Assembly (NCBI GenBank): GCA_030606565.1
Contig: JAUWGE010000001.1
Coordinates: 126,301 to 190,300, forward strand
DNA from: Candidatus Bipolaricaulota bacterium
GTDB lineage: Bacteria > Bipolaricaulota > Bipolaricaulia > UBA7950 > UBA9294
Reading direction: 5' to 3'
Length of the DNA: 64,000 bases
Shown here in pieces: positions 34,895 through 43,171 of the stretch. The position numbers were made by a program, and so were the translations under genes. A model generated the notes under the pieces. The model did no database searches and was not told the origin of the DNA. It worked only from the letters and a program-made list of their open reading frames with translations. Each line of letters starts with the position of its first letter. The first letter of the stretch is position 1.

Positions 34895-36373
34895 ATGAGC
34901 GCCTACCGCGGAAGAAAAGCCTTACTCGCGCTGTTTGCTGGAGCGGCGATCGCCCTGTCCATGCCGGGCTTCAGGCTTGGTCCCCTCGCCTTTGTCGCTC
35001 TTGTCCCACTCTTTCTCGCCCTCGAGGAGGGAAAAGGGTTCTTGATGGGGTTTCTCACCGGTGTTACCTTCTTTGCCATCGACCTGCGTTGGCTACTCAC
35101 CCTTTATCGATTCAACCCTCTCGTCGTCCCAGGCTACCTCCTTCTCGTTATTTACTTAGCTTCTTATTTGGGGCTGTTCGGACTCATCATGGGCTGGCTT
35201 GGTAAAAAATGGGGATATGATGGAACGCTACTCATCCTGGCACCTCTTTCCTTCACCCTCCTGGAGATCCTGCGAACGCACGGTCCACTCGGGAACGGTT
35301 TCTCAGCCCTCTATCAGAGCTTGTACCGTTTTCCCGAGCTGATTCAGGTGGTGGCTCTCGCCGGGCCGTGGGCCCTCAGCGCCGCGATCGTCTTTGTCAA
35401 TACCTCCGTTTACCTTGCACTCCGTAAGCGACCGGCCTATCTCCTAACCGGCCTAGGAATGATAGGGTTCCTCGCTGGGCTCTTTTTACTGCCGATTCCA
35501 CAGGACGGGGAGCCGCTCAAAACAGCAGTCATCTCCTCGAACGTCTCCCAAGAGGTGAAGCTCAACGGGCGAAACCTACTTCCTCTTTTAGAGAAGTACA
35601 TCGCGCTGGGGAAGGAAGCAGCTACCCAAAACCCTGATCTCATCGTCTTTCCGGAGTCGATCCTCCCAGGCTATATTCTTCGCGACGAGAGGCTCCTTCC
35701 TGAATTCACCCGCCTTGCACAGGAGGCAGGTTCACACGTCCTCTTCGGAACAGGCGACATCCGCAGTGGAAAGATCTACAATAGCGTCGCTCTTATCTCT
35801 CCCACAGGTGAGATCTTAGACATCTACAGCATGGTCTACCCAGTCCCGTTCGGTGAATATATCCCGGGAAGGAGGTTGTTAGCGAAAATCGGCCTTGGCA
35901 GCTTTGCCGCCTCTTTCCTCCCCCAGGACCTCGCACGCGGGGAGGGGCTCACTCCAATTGGAGGGATCGGCACGCCAATTTGCTTTGAGTCAACCTTACC
36001 TGCTATCATACGAGGATTCACCGCTAATGGTGCCACCCTGCTCGTTACGGTGACCAATGACGCCTGGTTCCTGAAGAGCTCGGAACTGCGTGCACACTTC
36101 GCTTGCGCGGTCTTCCGCGCTGTCGAGACAAGGCGCTACCTGATCCAGGCAGCAAATGGAGGAATCTCCGGCATCATCGACCTGCGGGGAAGGATTCTAA
36201 GAGAGATCACAGGTGAAGGAATTATCTCGGCCGAGGTAGTGCAGAGGAAAGATCGGTCCCTATACACCCGCTGGGGCGAATCGCCACTCTACGCGGCATT
36301 CGCCGTGGGGGGACTCGCCGCCGTGCTAATGTGGAAGAGAAAGGGTCGCCAGGGGCGGAACCAGAACCGCTAG
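34895..36373 (+). CDS. lnt: Apolipoprotein N-acyltransferase, atypical active site
   Basis: Lnt N-acylates the lipobox Cys of diacylated lipoproteins. The 492-residue protein has about eight membrane segments and a nitrilase-like domain with Glu254 (VFPESILPG) and nucleophile Cys363 (TPICFESTLPA), then TNDAWF. The third catalytic residue, normally Lys in Y-x-K-x-H-L-V-P-F-G-E, aligns with Met313 (IYSMVYPVPFGEYIP). This raises the question of whether acylation still occurs. A TATGAT box ends 9 nt before the ATG and no Shine-Dalgarno is seen. The domain order and length are otherwise normal. Confidence 0.88.
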   Translation: MSAYRGRKALLALFAGAAIALSMPGFRLGPLAFVALVPLFLALEEGKGFLMGFLTGVTFFAIDLRWLLTLYRFNPLVVPGYLLLVIYLASYLGLFGLIMGWLGKKWGYDGTLLILAPLSFTLLEILRTHGPLGNGFSALYQSLYRFPELIQVVALAGPWALSAAIVFVNTSVYLALRKRPAYLLTGLGMIGFLAGLFLLPIPQDGEPLKTAVISSNVSQEVKLNGRNLLPLLEKYIALGKEAATQNPDLIVFPESILPGYILRDERLLPEFTRLAQEAGSHVLFGTGDIRSGKIYNSVALISPTGEILDIYSMVYPVPFGEYIPGRRLLAKIGLGSFAASFLPQDLARGEGLTPIGGIGTPICFESTLPAIIRGFTANGATLLVTVTNDAWFLKSSELRAHFACAVFRAVETRRYLIQAANGGISGIIDLRGRILREITGEGIISAEVVQRKDRSLYTRWGESPLYAAFAVGGLAAVLMWKRKGRQGRNQNR

Positions 36374-36394
36374 GGCGGGGAGTAGACCCCGCCC
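36373..36394. terminator. GC hairpin between lnt and a converging lipoprotein gene
   Basis: GGGCGGGG (36373-36380) and CCCCGCCC (36387-36394) form an 8-bp stem beginning in the lnt stop codon, with no T-run on either strand. It resembles the hairpin at 37700-37725 in sequence and in its position on a stop codon. Confidence 0.5.
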
Positions 36395-36410
36395 CAGTAC
36401 GATCCTTATT

Positions 36411-37676
36411 CTATGGTTCTATGGTTACCGTCGCCTCGCCGCTCGCAGTGACCTCGTGCCCATCATCGTCTTCGGCCTTAGCGGTCACCGTGTTCGTAAT
36501 GCTCTCCTCGACGGTCCCGGTCACCACAGCTTTGAAGTCGCAATTGTAGAAGCTACCAACAGGGATCAGCGGCAGCGGCGGCGTGCAGCTCGTAGTCTGC
36601 ACCTCGGTCAGGTCGCCGTAGAGGTCATCGATCAGCGAGGTGAGAGTGACGCTCCTAGCGCCGGTGTTGTCCACGCGAACGGTGAAGACGACAGTGCTAC
36701 CCGACTGTACCGAGGCGGGGTCAGCGGTCTTGCTTACCGCGATCGATGTTCCCCAGCAGGGTATCCCATAGGTAGCCAACAGGAATGGGACGTAGTATGG
36801 GCTAGGATAGGCCGGTACGATGGACTTCCCTGTCACTACCGCGGTGACCTCGTCTGGGATACAGTCGGTCGGTCCTACACCGTCACCCAGCACCGCGTTC
36901 ATGTCGGTTATTCCATCATCTCCACCCAGATAAGTCAGGGGAATCGTCAGGGTTAGCACGGTTCCCGCCAGTGTGTAAGCCGCATCGCCTACATCCGTAA
37001 AGCCCGGGGTTTTGTAGATGTCGTAGTTACCCGCCGCATTAACGAAGAAGAGGGAAACGAAATAATCACTCCCGATCGCTTGTGCAGCAAAGGGACCACA
37101 CGGGCAGAAATAGAAGTTTGCAGAAGGGATGCCGGTCGCCACAATTTCATCGGTATCAAAACAGACAAAGCCCGCGAGGTCTCCCGGGCCAACCGCCATA
37201 CCCGGCGCGGGGATCGTCGGTGATGCAGTCAGGTTGATGGTGACGGTCAGCGTAGTGGAAGTGCGCGAGGTGCTTATCCCGGTGATGTCGTATGTTCCCA
37301 GGCCAAAGACATCCCCAGCGGCGTCAACAAGAGCCGCGTTGATCGGGGGCTTGATGGTGACGGTGGCGGAGCCGGTGATACTGGGATAGCCCACCCGAGT
37401 TGCTGTTATCGTGGCATTAGTGACGACGGAGACAGCCGGCGGAGCCATGTATACACCGGCTGAGGTGATTGTACCCGTACCCGGACCGCTGGAGACACTC
37501 CAGATCACAGCGACCGGGTTACCGAGGTGATCGACCGCGGTGAAGGTGACGGTCCCTCCCCCCTCCACAATCGCTGAGGTTGGAGTGACAACAAGCGATG
37601 TTAAGCGCATGCACCCTGCCAACGCCAATCCAATAACTCCTAAGATCAAGCCGACTAAGAGAATTCTCTTTGACAT
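36411..37676 (-). CDS. Lipoprotein with Ig-like and DUF11-type domains
   Basis: A lipoprotein signal (lipobox LAGC, Cys22) precedes 400 residues of low-charge beta-rich sequence. Residues 26-110 look like a bacterial Ig-like (Big_2) domain (LVVTPTSAIVEGGGTVTFTA). A middle region of ~190 residues resembles surface or sugar-binding modules (LVDAAGDVFGLGTYDITGIS). Residues ~325-421 form a DUF11-type repeat (VSKTADPASVQSGSTVVFTV, VRVDNTGARS). It is probably displayed on the cell surface. A strong AAGGAGG precedes the start. It lies downstream of another lipoprotein gene with a hairpin between them. No enzyme motif is seen. Confidence 0.72.
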   Translation of the reverse strand: MSKRILLVGLILGVIGLALAGCMRLTSLVVTPTSAIVEGGGTVTFTAVDHLGNPVAVIWSVSSGPGTGTITSAGVYMAPPAVSVVTNATITATRVGYPSITGSATVTIKPPINAALVDAAGDVFGLGTYDITGISTSRTSTTLTVTINLTASPTIPAPGMAVGPGDLAGFVCFDTDEIVATGIPSANFYFCPCGPFAAQAIGSDYFVSLFFVNAAGNYDIYKTPGFTDVGDAAYTLAGTVLTLTIPLTYLGGDDGITDMNAVLGDGVGPTDCIPDEVTAVVTGKSIVPAYPSPYYVPFLLATYGIPCWGTSIAVSKTADPASVQSGSTVVFTVRVDNTGARSVTLTSLIDDLYGDLTEVQTTSCTPPLPLIPVGSFYNCDFKAVVTGTVEESITNTVTAKAEDDDGHEVTASGEATVTIEP

Positions 37677-37699
37677 CTAAACCTCCTTATGGGACCCGC

Positions 37700-37725
37700 T
37701 AGGGGCGGAGAGATCCTCGCCCCTA
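37700..37725 (-). terminator. Hairpin between two lipoprotein genes
   Basis: TAGGGGCG (37700-37707) and CGCCCCTA (37718-37725) form an 8-bp stem that starts in the stop codon of the upstream gene on the minus strand. No T-run follows and the next Shine-Dalgarno is 20 nt away, so it more likely adjusts expression or RNA stability than ends transcription. Confidence 0.45.
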
Positions 37726-39093
37726 TGGCCCATTTTTACTATCTCTTATTGCAGGGTTCACGTTATCGCCGGTTAAAGTGAGTGGAGTAACCGTGCCATC
37801 TGTAAAGGAGACTTTATAGATGTTACAGGGAACGCCCACTTTTCTAACAAAGGCGAGTCCGGAACCATCCTCCAACCAGTAGGGACAGAACTCATCTTTA
37901 GTTGTATCGGTGATCTGTCCTGACGTAACAGTGCCTGTAATGAGACTGTTAACATACGCCTCCAGGGTGCGCTCATTGCTCGCAGTTCCAGTAGTCGAGA
38001 TGTTTATGACGTAGATGTCGCTCTTTCCGGCCCCAGCTTTATTGCTGGAAAAGGCGATCTTTGTCCCATCAGGCGACCAGGCTGGCTTGGAGATCCCATC
38101 GGGGAGGTCAAGCGCTGGGGTAACAGCTGGGAACCCCGTCGGGGAGGCATCCCCATAACGGTGAGTATGAGCAGTGCTACTGGCGGGCCAGAGCTGCGTG
38201 GCAGTGGTAGTGGGGCTATTCCACAACCAGAGTGCGCTTCCAGTGCTTGTGTTGTTCTTCTCGGAGACAAAGGCGATTTTGTCGCTAGTCGGTGAGTAGG
38301 CCGGGGCCCAGGAGGGCGATTGTGGCAGCTGCGTTGGGGTCCCTCCCACAGCGTCTATGGTATAGATCTGCCACGTTGTGTCAGATGGCGTCTGCGCGGC
38401 GTTCGACGCGTAGGCGATCTTGCTCCCATCATACGACCAGCTCGGCTGGATCTCATTGCTCGGGGTCTGAGTCGTCAGTTGGCTTATATGAACACCCGTT
38501 ACGGTCATGGTATGGATATCCCAGTTGGTGCCATCCTCCTCTGCATAGGCGATCTTGTCCCGCGTTCCACGGATCACGTCCGGGAACAGCTCGTCGTTCA
38601 TGGGGCTGTCGTAGATCAGTCCGTCACCGCTCCCATCAGCCATCGTTCGATAAATACCGTAGTTGTTTCCACTGCGCTTACTGGCAAAGAAGACCATCTC
38701 TTGCCCAACGACGACTGTTGCACTATCCATCCCCGTTCTGCCATCGTTGTCCGTGACAGTCAGGATAACCGTGTAGATCCCCCCGACTGCGTAAGGGTGA
38801 GTGAACGAACTGGTAGGTATTGTTGTCCCGTTATTCTTGGTCGATCCATCCCCGTAGTCAACCTCGTAGCTCACGATCGTTCCATCTGGGTCGTTCGATC
38901 CACTGATGTCAAAGGTGACCGTCACCGGCACCTGCTGGGTATCTGCCGGAAGTGTCACGACGAGCAGGGCGATCGGAGCCTGTCCAAAGAACCCCCGACA
39001 AGCAGCGAGTCCCACCATCAAGCCGAGCAGAAGCAGAACGGCAATGAAGTGTTTGAGCCTATTTTTCCTAGCAGCGCTTCTCGTTGCAGGCAT
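37723..39093 (-). CDS. Lipoprotein with PKD domain and TolB-like beta-propeller
   Basis: After a lipobox (GLAAC, Cys32) a PKD domain spans ~42-130 (FDISGSNDPDGTIVSYEVDYGDG, TVILTVTDNDG). The rest is a PD40/TolB-type propeller with repeated blades: SWSYDGSKIAYASN, YSPTSDKIAFVSE, WSPDGTKIAFSSN and LEDGSGLAFVRK. Such proteins are periplasmic or surface scaffolds that bind partners or glycans; no catalytic role is indicated. It is 456 residues long, Ser/Thr-rich and poor in Lys, unlike cytoplasmic neighbours. It probably heads a two-gene operon with the following lipoprotein and faces away from the ECF sigma gene. Confidence 0.78.
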   Translation of the reverse strand: MPATRSAARKNRLKHFIAVLLLLGLMVGLAACRGFFGQAPIALLVVTLPADTQQVPVTVTFDISGSNDPDGTIVSYEVDYGDGSTKNNGTTIPTSSFTHPYAVGGIYTVILTVTDNDGRTGMDSATVVVGQEMVFFASKRSGNNYGIYRTMADGSGDGLIYDSPMNDELFPDVIRGTRDKIAYAEEDGTNWDIHTMTVTGVHISQLTTQTPSNEIQPSWSYDGSKIAYASNAAQTPSDTTWQIYTIDAVGGTPTQLPQSPSWAPAYSPTSDKIAFVSEKNNTSTGSALWLWNSPTTTATQLWPASSTAHTHRYGDASPTGFPAVTPALDLPDGISKPAWSPDGTKIAFSSNKAGAGKSDIYVINISTTGTASNERTLEAYVNSLITGTVTSGQITDTTKDEFCPYWLEDGSGLAFVRKVGVPCNIYKVSFTDGTVTPLTLTGDNVNPAIRDSKNGP

Positions 39094-39245
39094 CTGTTTG
39101 ACCTCCTCATGAGATCACTTCACAATGAGAATAAAATAAACACCAATCGCTCCAGTCTATCTCTCTTCGTTACTCTAATTACAGGGACGGTGGCCAGAGG
39201 GATAGGGAGAGTTCGTCACAGCCCGAGGTGACCGATGTCGGAGGC

Positions 39246-39275
39246 GAAACTTTCCCTGTGTGAAAGGTGTATATT
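39246..39275 (+). promoter_or_regulatory. Possible ECF-type promoter of the sigma factor operon
   Basis: GAAACTT (39246-39252) followed after 16 nt by GTATATT (39269-39275) fits the AAC-containing -35 of ECF promoters. No sigma-70 -35 is present. ECF genes are commonly autoregulated, which makes this a candidate self-promoter. Confidence 0.4.
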
Positions 39276-39299
39276 GTAGGCGAGGAGGACTAAAGAGGC

Positions 39300-39860
39300 G
39301 TGTACCGCGTTCAAGATGAGGTGAGTTTATTGAGAGCATCATTAGAAGGGGAGACCGAGGCATGGGGAGAGATTGTTGTCCGTTATAAGGAGGCGGTCTT
39401 CGGCCTGTGTTTAGGGTTTCTACGCAATCGAGCCGACGCCGAGGATATCACTCATGATACCTTCATCCGCGCTTACGAAAACCTGCGACGCTACCGGCTT
39501 GAAAAACGTTTCTCTACATGGATCTTTACCATCGCTTCCAACCTGTGTCGCAACCGCCTCCGCCACCGCAGGTATCATCCTGTCATTTCTCCTTCCGACC
39601 CGGTGAGCGGCGGACTTGACCCGGCGGCGGTGGTCGCACAGGAGGACCGCTGGACGCGGGTGCGAGAAGGGCTCGATGTTCTTCCTTATGGCTATCGAGC
39701 CCCGCTTATCCTGCGTTACTACAATGACCTTTCCTACCGGGAAATCGCTGAGGTCCTCTCGCTTCCGGAAGGAACGGTAAAAACGCGGATCCATAGAGGG
39801 AAAGTAATGTTAAAACAGGCAATCGAGAAGGACGGAGTGATTCATTATGAGAGAGGATAA
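39300..39860 (+). CDS. ECF-family RNA polymerase sigma factor
   Basis: The 186-residue sigma has region 2 (VVRYKEAVFGLCLGFLRNRADAEDITHDTFIRAYENLRRYR and FSTWIFTIASNLCRNRLRHRR) and region 4 (LPYGYRAPLILRYYNDLSYREIAEVLSLPEGTVKTRIHRGK). Regions 1 and 3 are missing, as in group 4 (ECF) sigmas. It directs polymerase to a small regulon, usually for envelope functions. GTG 39300 follows GAGGAGG. It overlaps the next gene, a membrane protein in the anti-sigma position, by 14 nt. Likely targets are this operon and perhaps the divergent lipoproteins. Confidence 0.93.
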   Translation: MYRVQDEVSLLRASLEGETEAWGEIVVRYKEAVFGLCLGFLRNRADAEDITHDTFIRAYENLRRYRLEKRFSTWIFTIASNLCRNRLRHRRYHPVISPSDPVSGGLDPAAVVAQEDRWTRVREGLDVLPYGYRAPLILRYYNDLSYREIAEVLSLPEGTVKTRIHRGKVMLKQAIEKDGVIHYERG

Positions 39861-40416
39861 CCTGGAAGAGACATTAAAGAACGTTTTGCAACGCGAGGTA
39901 AGCGACGAAGCGTTCCACATCGAGGGCTTGGAAGAGAGGATAGTAACTGAACTGGCCGGGCAGCTCCCCAAAAGCAGCCCCTTAGAGGCGCTCAAGCGGT
40001 TGTTGGCACCTACGCGTGGTGCACGTCTCGGCCAGCTAGCTGTAATCGGGGCAACGGCCGCGGTCTTCCTCGTACTTGGGGCATTCCTTGCCGGTCATCT
40101 TCCCTTCCTGGAAGGGAACCCTAGATTGGCGGTAACGCCGAGCGGAAATGAGGTTCTCTTCATCATGCCAGCCATAGGGGCGCAGAGCGTTACCGTGGTC
40201 GGAAGCTTCAACGACTGGGAGGCAACTCCTCTTTCCGACGAGAATGGCGACGGGATTTGGACAAAAAGCATCTCACTTCCACCCGGCCGTTATGAATACG
40301 CTTTCGTTATCGACGGTCGCTGGTGGGGACAAGATCCACTTGCCGATGAGTACGTGCGTAGCTTCGGAGAGTACAACTCCGTCCGCTACGTAGGGCTGGC
40401 AGGAGATGGCGCATGA
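39847..40416 (+). CDS. Putative membrane anti-sigma factor with extracytoplasmic glycogen-binding (CBM48-like) domain
   Basis: Residues 1-60 are cytoplasmic and charged, one membrane segment spans about 63-84, and residues ~100-185 form a glycogen-binding/isoamylase-N-type domain: VTVVGSFNDWEATPLSDENG, GIWTKSISLPPGRYEYAFVI, DGRWWGQDP. The position directly after an ECF sigma, the overlap and the topology suggest an anti-sigma; no zinc (ZAS) motif H-x3-C-x2-C is present. The outer domain would make polysaccharide or another carbohydrate the sensed ligand, though CBM48 modules also act as protein scaffolds. Confidence 0.7.
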   Translation: MREDNLEETLKNVLQREVSDEAFHIEGLEERIVTELAGQLPKSSPLEALKRLLAPTRGARLGQLAVIGATAAVFLVLGAFLAGHLPFLEGNPRLAVTPSGNEVLFIMPAIGAQSVTVVGSFNDWEATPLSDENGDGIWTKSISLPPGRYEYAFVIDGRWWGQDPLADEYVRSFGEYNSVRYVGLAGDGA

Positions 40417-41183
40417 ACAGGTGCATTATGAAGGCATACCTCATCACTTTTGCGTGGATTAGCGTTCTACTTCTGAGTGAAACGGGTGTTGCTCTGGCTT
40501 CGCAGACCGATGTTTTGACCACCCTTCGGGAGGTTGGTTTGTCTTCAGCTACTGCTGTCCGAATCTCAACAGCGCTTGAGTTGGGATTATCCTTAGACCA
40601 CCTGGGTCAATATGCGCCCGAGGAGATTGCTCAGTGGTTCAAGGTAAAAGAGGGTCCTCTAGATGACAAAGAGGCGATTCTCCTCACAATCACTCAGGCA
40701 TTGGAAGACGGCCTTCCGGCTGCGATGCTTATAGATAAAGTAAAGCAAGGGCTTGGCCAAATCTACGACGATAAAAAAAACATTATACCTCAGCCCAGGC
40801 ATCCTTTGCCACAGATCAGACACGAGATCTCCGTGCGAGCTCAACTTCTTGCCGGGGTGGAGGGTCTTCTCCATGGGAAAAATATCTTTGTCTCCGAAGA
40901 GGCGCGGGCTGGCTTAACTGTTCTTCCTCTTCGCCGTTTTGATGCCTTAGTCACAAACATTGCAGATGCTCTTGGAGACTACCTTGAGGGAGATGGGAAC
41001 CCATATGATGGCTTCCTGCTCTATCAGGCAATGAGCACCCGCCTGCGGAACCAGTCCTCAGCGGAGTCGGTTATCCCTGCCGGGGAGTCGATTATCCCTG
41101 CCGAGGATGTCGATCTCGTCCTGGACCGCATAGAACCGGGAGATCTGACACCCACAGTTTTAAAAGCACTCAATCAATCATAA
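40413..41183 (+). CDS. Secreted protein of unknown function in the ECF operon
   Basis: I do not recognise this 256-residue protein. It has a signal peptide (cleavage near ALASQ, residue 30) and a helical, acidic mature part without Cys. A seven-residue repeat ESVIPAG-ESIIPAE lies near residue 220, encoded by a nearly identical 21-nt tandem repeat. The ATG overlaps the stop of the anti-sigma gene (ATGA) and the next gene starts 13 bp later, so it is translated as part of the ECF operon. It may regulate the anti-sigma or be a substrate of the pathway. Confidence 0.65.
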   Translation: MNRCIMKAYLITFAWISVLLLSETGVALASQTDVLTTLREVGLSSATAVRISTALELGLSLDHLGQYAPEEIAQWFKVKEGPLDDKEAILLTITQALEDGLPAAMLIDKVKQGLGQIYDDKKNIIPQPRHPLPQIRHEISVRAQLLAGVEGLLHGKNIFVSEEARAGLTVLPLRRFDALVTNIADALGDYLEGDGNPYDGFLLYQAMSTRLRNQSSAESVIPAGESIIPAEDVDLVLDRIEPGDLTPTVLKALNQS

Positions 41184-41196
41184 AAAGGAGGAAAAA

Positions 41197-43062
41197 ATGA
41201 TCAAGAAATGGCTAACGACGGGAACGGTACTACTGAGTCTGTTCTTCCTGTTAGGTTTGGTCGGTCTAGCCCAGCCAGTTGCTCCACTGGGAATCATCAT
41301 CGAGCCTCCCGCACCAGGAGGGCTCGAAGCGATAATTTGGGTCGACGAGCCAGCGTATCAGATTAATGAGTATCTGCAAGTACACTTCGAGGTGAACGAA
41401 GATGCGTATATCTACGTCTGGGACATCGATCCTACGGGAGGAGCCTGTCTCATCTACCCCAACAACTACGAATCAAACAATTACGTCTCTGCAGGTCCGC
41501 ATACTATCCCGGGAGTGGGAACATATCACCTACGGGTACAGGAACCTACCGGCACAGAGCGGCTGCAGATTGTTGCCACAAAGAGCTCCGTCGATGGGAT
41601 TGTCCAGTTTTTCGGCGGATTCTCCCCAGGATCGCCATTCGCCTGTTCCCCATCGGGACGCCAGGCCGCAAGCCAGATAGACGTTGTCAAATCGATCATC
41701 GAGACAACGGTCCCTGAGGATGAACGGGCGTTCGACTTTACGAGCTTTGAGATTGTCTCCGGTCCAGTCGCACCGTACGGGACGCTCATCGTCAACTCAT
41801 TTCCCCCAGGCGCCTGGATCACGCTTAACGGCACCTACGTCGGATACACGCCCCGCACCCTCCACGTCCGCCAGGGCATATACCGGATTATCCTAAGCAA
41901 GGAGGGATATCAAGACTGGAGCTACATGCGGTACATCCGCGGTGGAGACACGCATACGATTAATGCCACGCTCCAACCACTTCCCTCCGTTAACCAGCCA
42001 CCGGTCGCCTCCTTCACCATCTCACCACCCTCTCCTGGGGTGTCGGAGTGGGTCCGCTTTGACGGTTCTTCTTCTTACGATCCTGACGGAACTATCAGCC
42101 CCTACAATTGGAACTTCGGGGATGGCACAACCGCTTCGGGGGTGAGTCGCTATCACCAGTTCACCGCCCCGGGGACGTACATGGTCACCCTCACCGTCAC
42201 CGACGATGATGGGGCGTCCGATACAGAGACCCATACTGTACAGGTCGGCCCGACAAACCAACCACCGGTCGCCTCCTTCACCTACTCGCCACTTTCTCCG
42301 GGCCTCGGAGAGCAGATAACGCTAAATGCTACCATGTCCTACGACCCAGATGGATACATCGTCTCCTACCTGTGGGATCGTGACGGCGATGGAATCAACG
42401 ACGCAAGTGGCACGCTCGTTACTGTTAGCTACTACGACGTGGGAGTGCACGTGGTTCGCCTCACCGTAGTCGACAACGGTGGCCTTTCCTCGACAATAAC
42501 CCAAGGGATCATTATCACCGGGGGCGGCATTCCCGGTGGGCCGCCGATGGGCGGAATCCCAGGGATCTTCGTATGGGGCACTAACACATGGCACATCACA
42601 GTAAACGCTGGTTCCACCTGGACCAGCGCCCATAGCTACAAACTGGAACTGCGCACCGACGGCTCGTTTGAGAACGTCAACCAGACGATAAGCGGTGGGG
42701 TTGCCCCTATGGGAATCGTCCCCACCCCCACCGAGGGCGGCAAGACACTAACCTTCCAGGAAAGCTTAAGCAGTGGGAGTATAGATCACACCTTCACCGT
42801 CTCCAATGCAAAGAGCATCTGGATGAGCCTGAAGCTCGACATCGACGGGGATGGAACCCTGGAGGAATCGCCAAGCTTCGTCTACCTGCGTAACTTCATG
42901 GTCCACCCGTTGAGCGCCCCGTTCGTGGTGGGACTGCCGAGTGGGAGCAGTGGACCGCTTGTACCGCGCATGAACTTCAGGATTGGCCATGCGTTCACCT
43001 ACACCTCCACGGTACGCTTCATCTGGTGGACGACCGATATCACCACCCTGGAAGGCCACTGA
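41197..43062 (+). CDS. Large secreted protein: DUF4384, PEGA and two PKD domains
   Basis: After a signal peptide (~26 residues), DUF4384 spans ~45-130 (EYLQVHFEVNEDAYIYVWDI, LIYPNNYESNNYV, TGTERLQIVA). PEGA covers ~193-262 (GTLIVNSFPPGAWITLNGTY). PKD domains span ~268-350 (FDGSSSYDPDGTISPYNWNF) and ~355-440. The last 170 residues are beta-rich and unassigned, with a Gly/Pro linker at 443-456. DUF4384 is common in envelope proteins linked to serine kinases and stress; PEGA and PKD are surface modules. As the last gene of the ECF operon it is the likely effector, probably anchored to or wrapping the cell surface. A strong terminator follows. Confidence 0.82.
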   Translation: MIKKWLTTGTVLLSLFFLLGLVGLAQPVAPLGIIIEPPAPGGLEAIIWVDEPAYQINEYLQVHFEVNEDAYIYVWDIDPTGGACLIYPNNYESNNYVSAGPHTIPGVGTYHLRVQEPTGTERLQIVATKSSVDGIVQFFGGFSPGSPFACSPSGRQAASQIDVVKSIIETTVPEDERAFDFTSFEIVSGPVAPYGTLIVNSFPPGAWITLNGTYVGYTPRTLHVRQGIYRIILSKEGYQDWSYMRYIRGGDTHTINATLQPLPSVNQPPVASFTISPPSPGVSEWVRFDGSSSYDPDGTISPYNWNFGDGTTASGVSRYHQFTAPGTYMVTLTVTDDDGASDTETHTVQVGPTNQPPVASFTYSPLSPGLGEQITLNATMSYDPDGYIVSYLWDRDGDGINDASGTLVTVSYYDVGVHVVRLTVVDNGGLSSTITQGIIITGGGIPGGPPMGGIPGIFVWGTNTWHITVNAGSTWTSAHSYKLELRTDGSFENVNQTISGGVAPMGIVPTPTEGGKTLTFQESLSSGSIDHTFTVSNAKSIWMSLKLDIDGDGTLEESPSFVYLRNFMVHPLSAPFVVGLPSGSSGPLVPRMNFRIGHAFTYTSTVRFIWWTTDITTLEGH

Positions 43063-43089
43063 AGAACCCGCTATAGGCATAGCGAAAGA

Positions 43090-43119
43090 AAGGGGTCGCG
43101 ACGTCGCGGCCCCTTTTTC
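43090..43119 (+). terminator. Intrinsic terminator of the ECF operon
   Basis: AAGGGG-T-CGCGA pairs with the complementary TCGCG-G-CCCCTT through one G-T pair (43090-43115), giving a stem of up to 12 bp, followed by TTTTTCTT. Confidence 0.85.
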
Positions 43120-43132
43120 TTCATACGTGAAG

Positions 43133-43162
43133 TTGTCCCTCAAGTTCCTCTCGGTGTAAGAT
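43133..43162 (+). promoter_or_regulatory. Promoter of the 43.2-kb gene and mraY
   Basis: TTGTCC (43133-43138), 18 nt and TAAGAT (43157-43162). The -10 ends 9 nt before the ATG, and there is no Shine-Dalgarno, so the transcript would be leaderless. Confidence 0.45.
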
Positions 43163-43171
43163 AGCCGCGCG

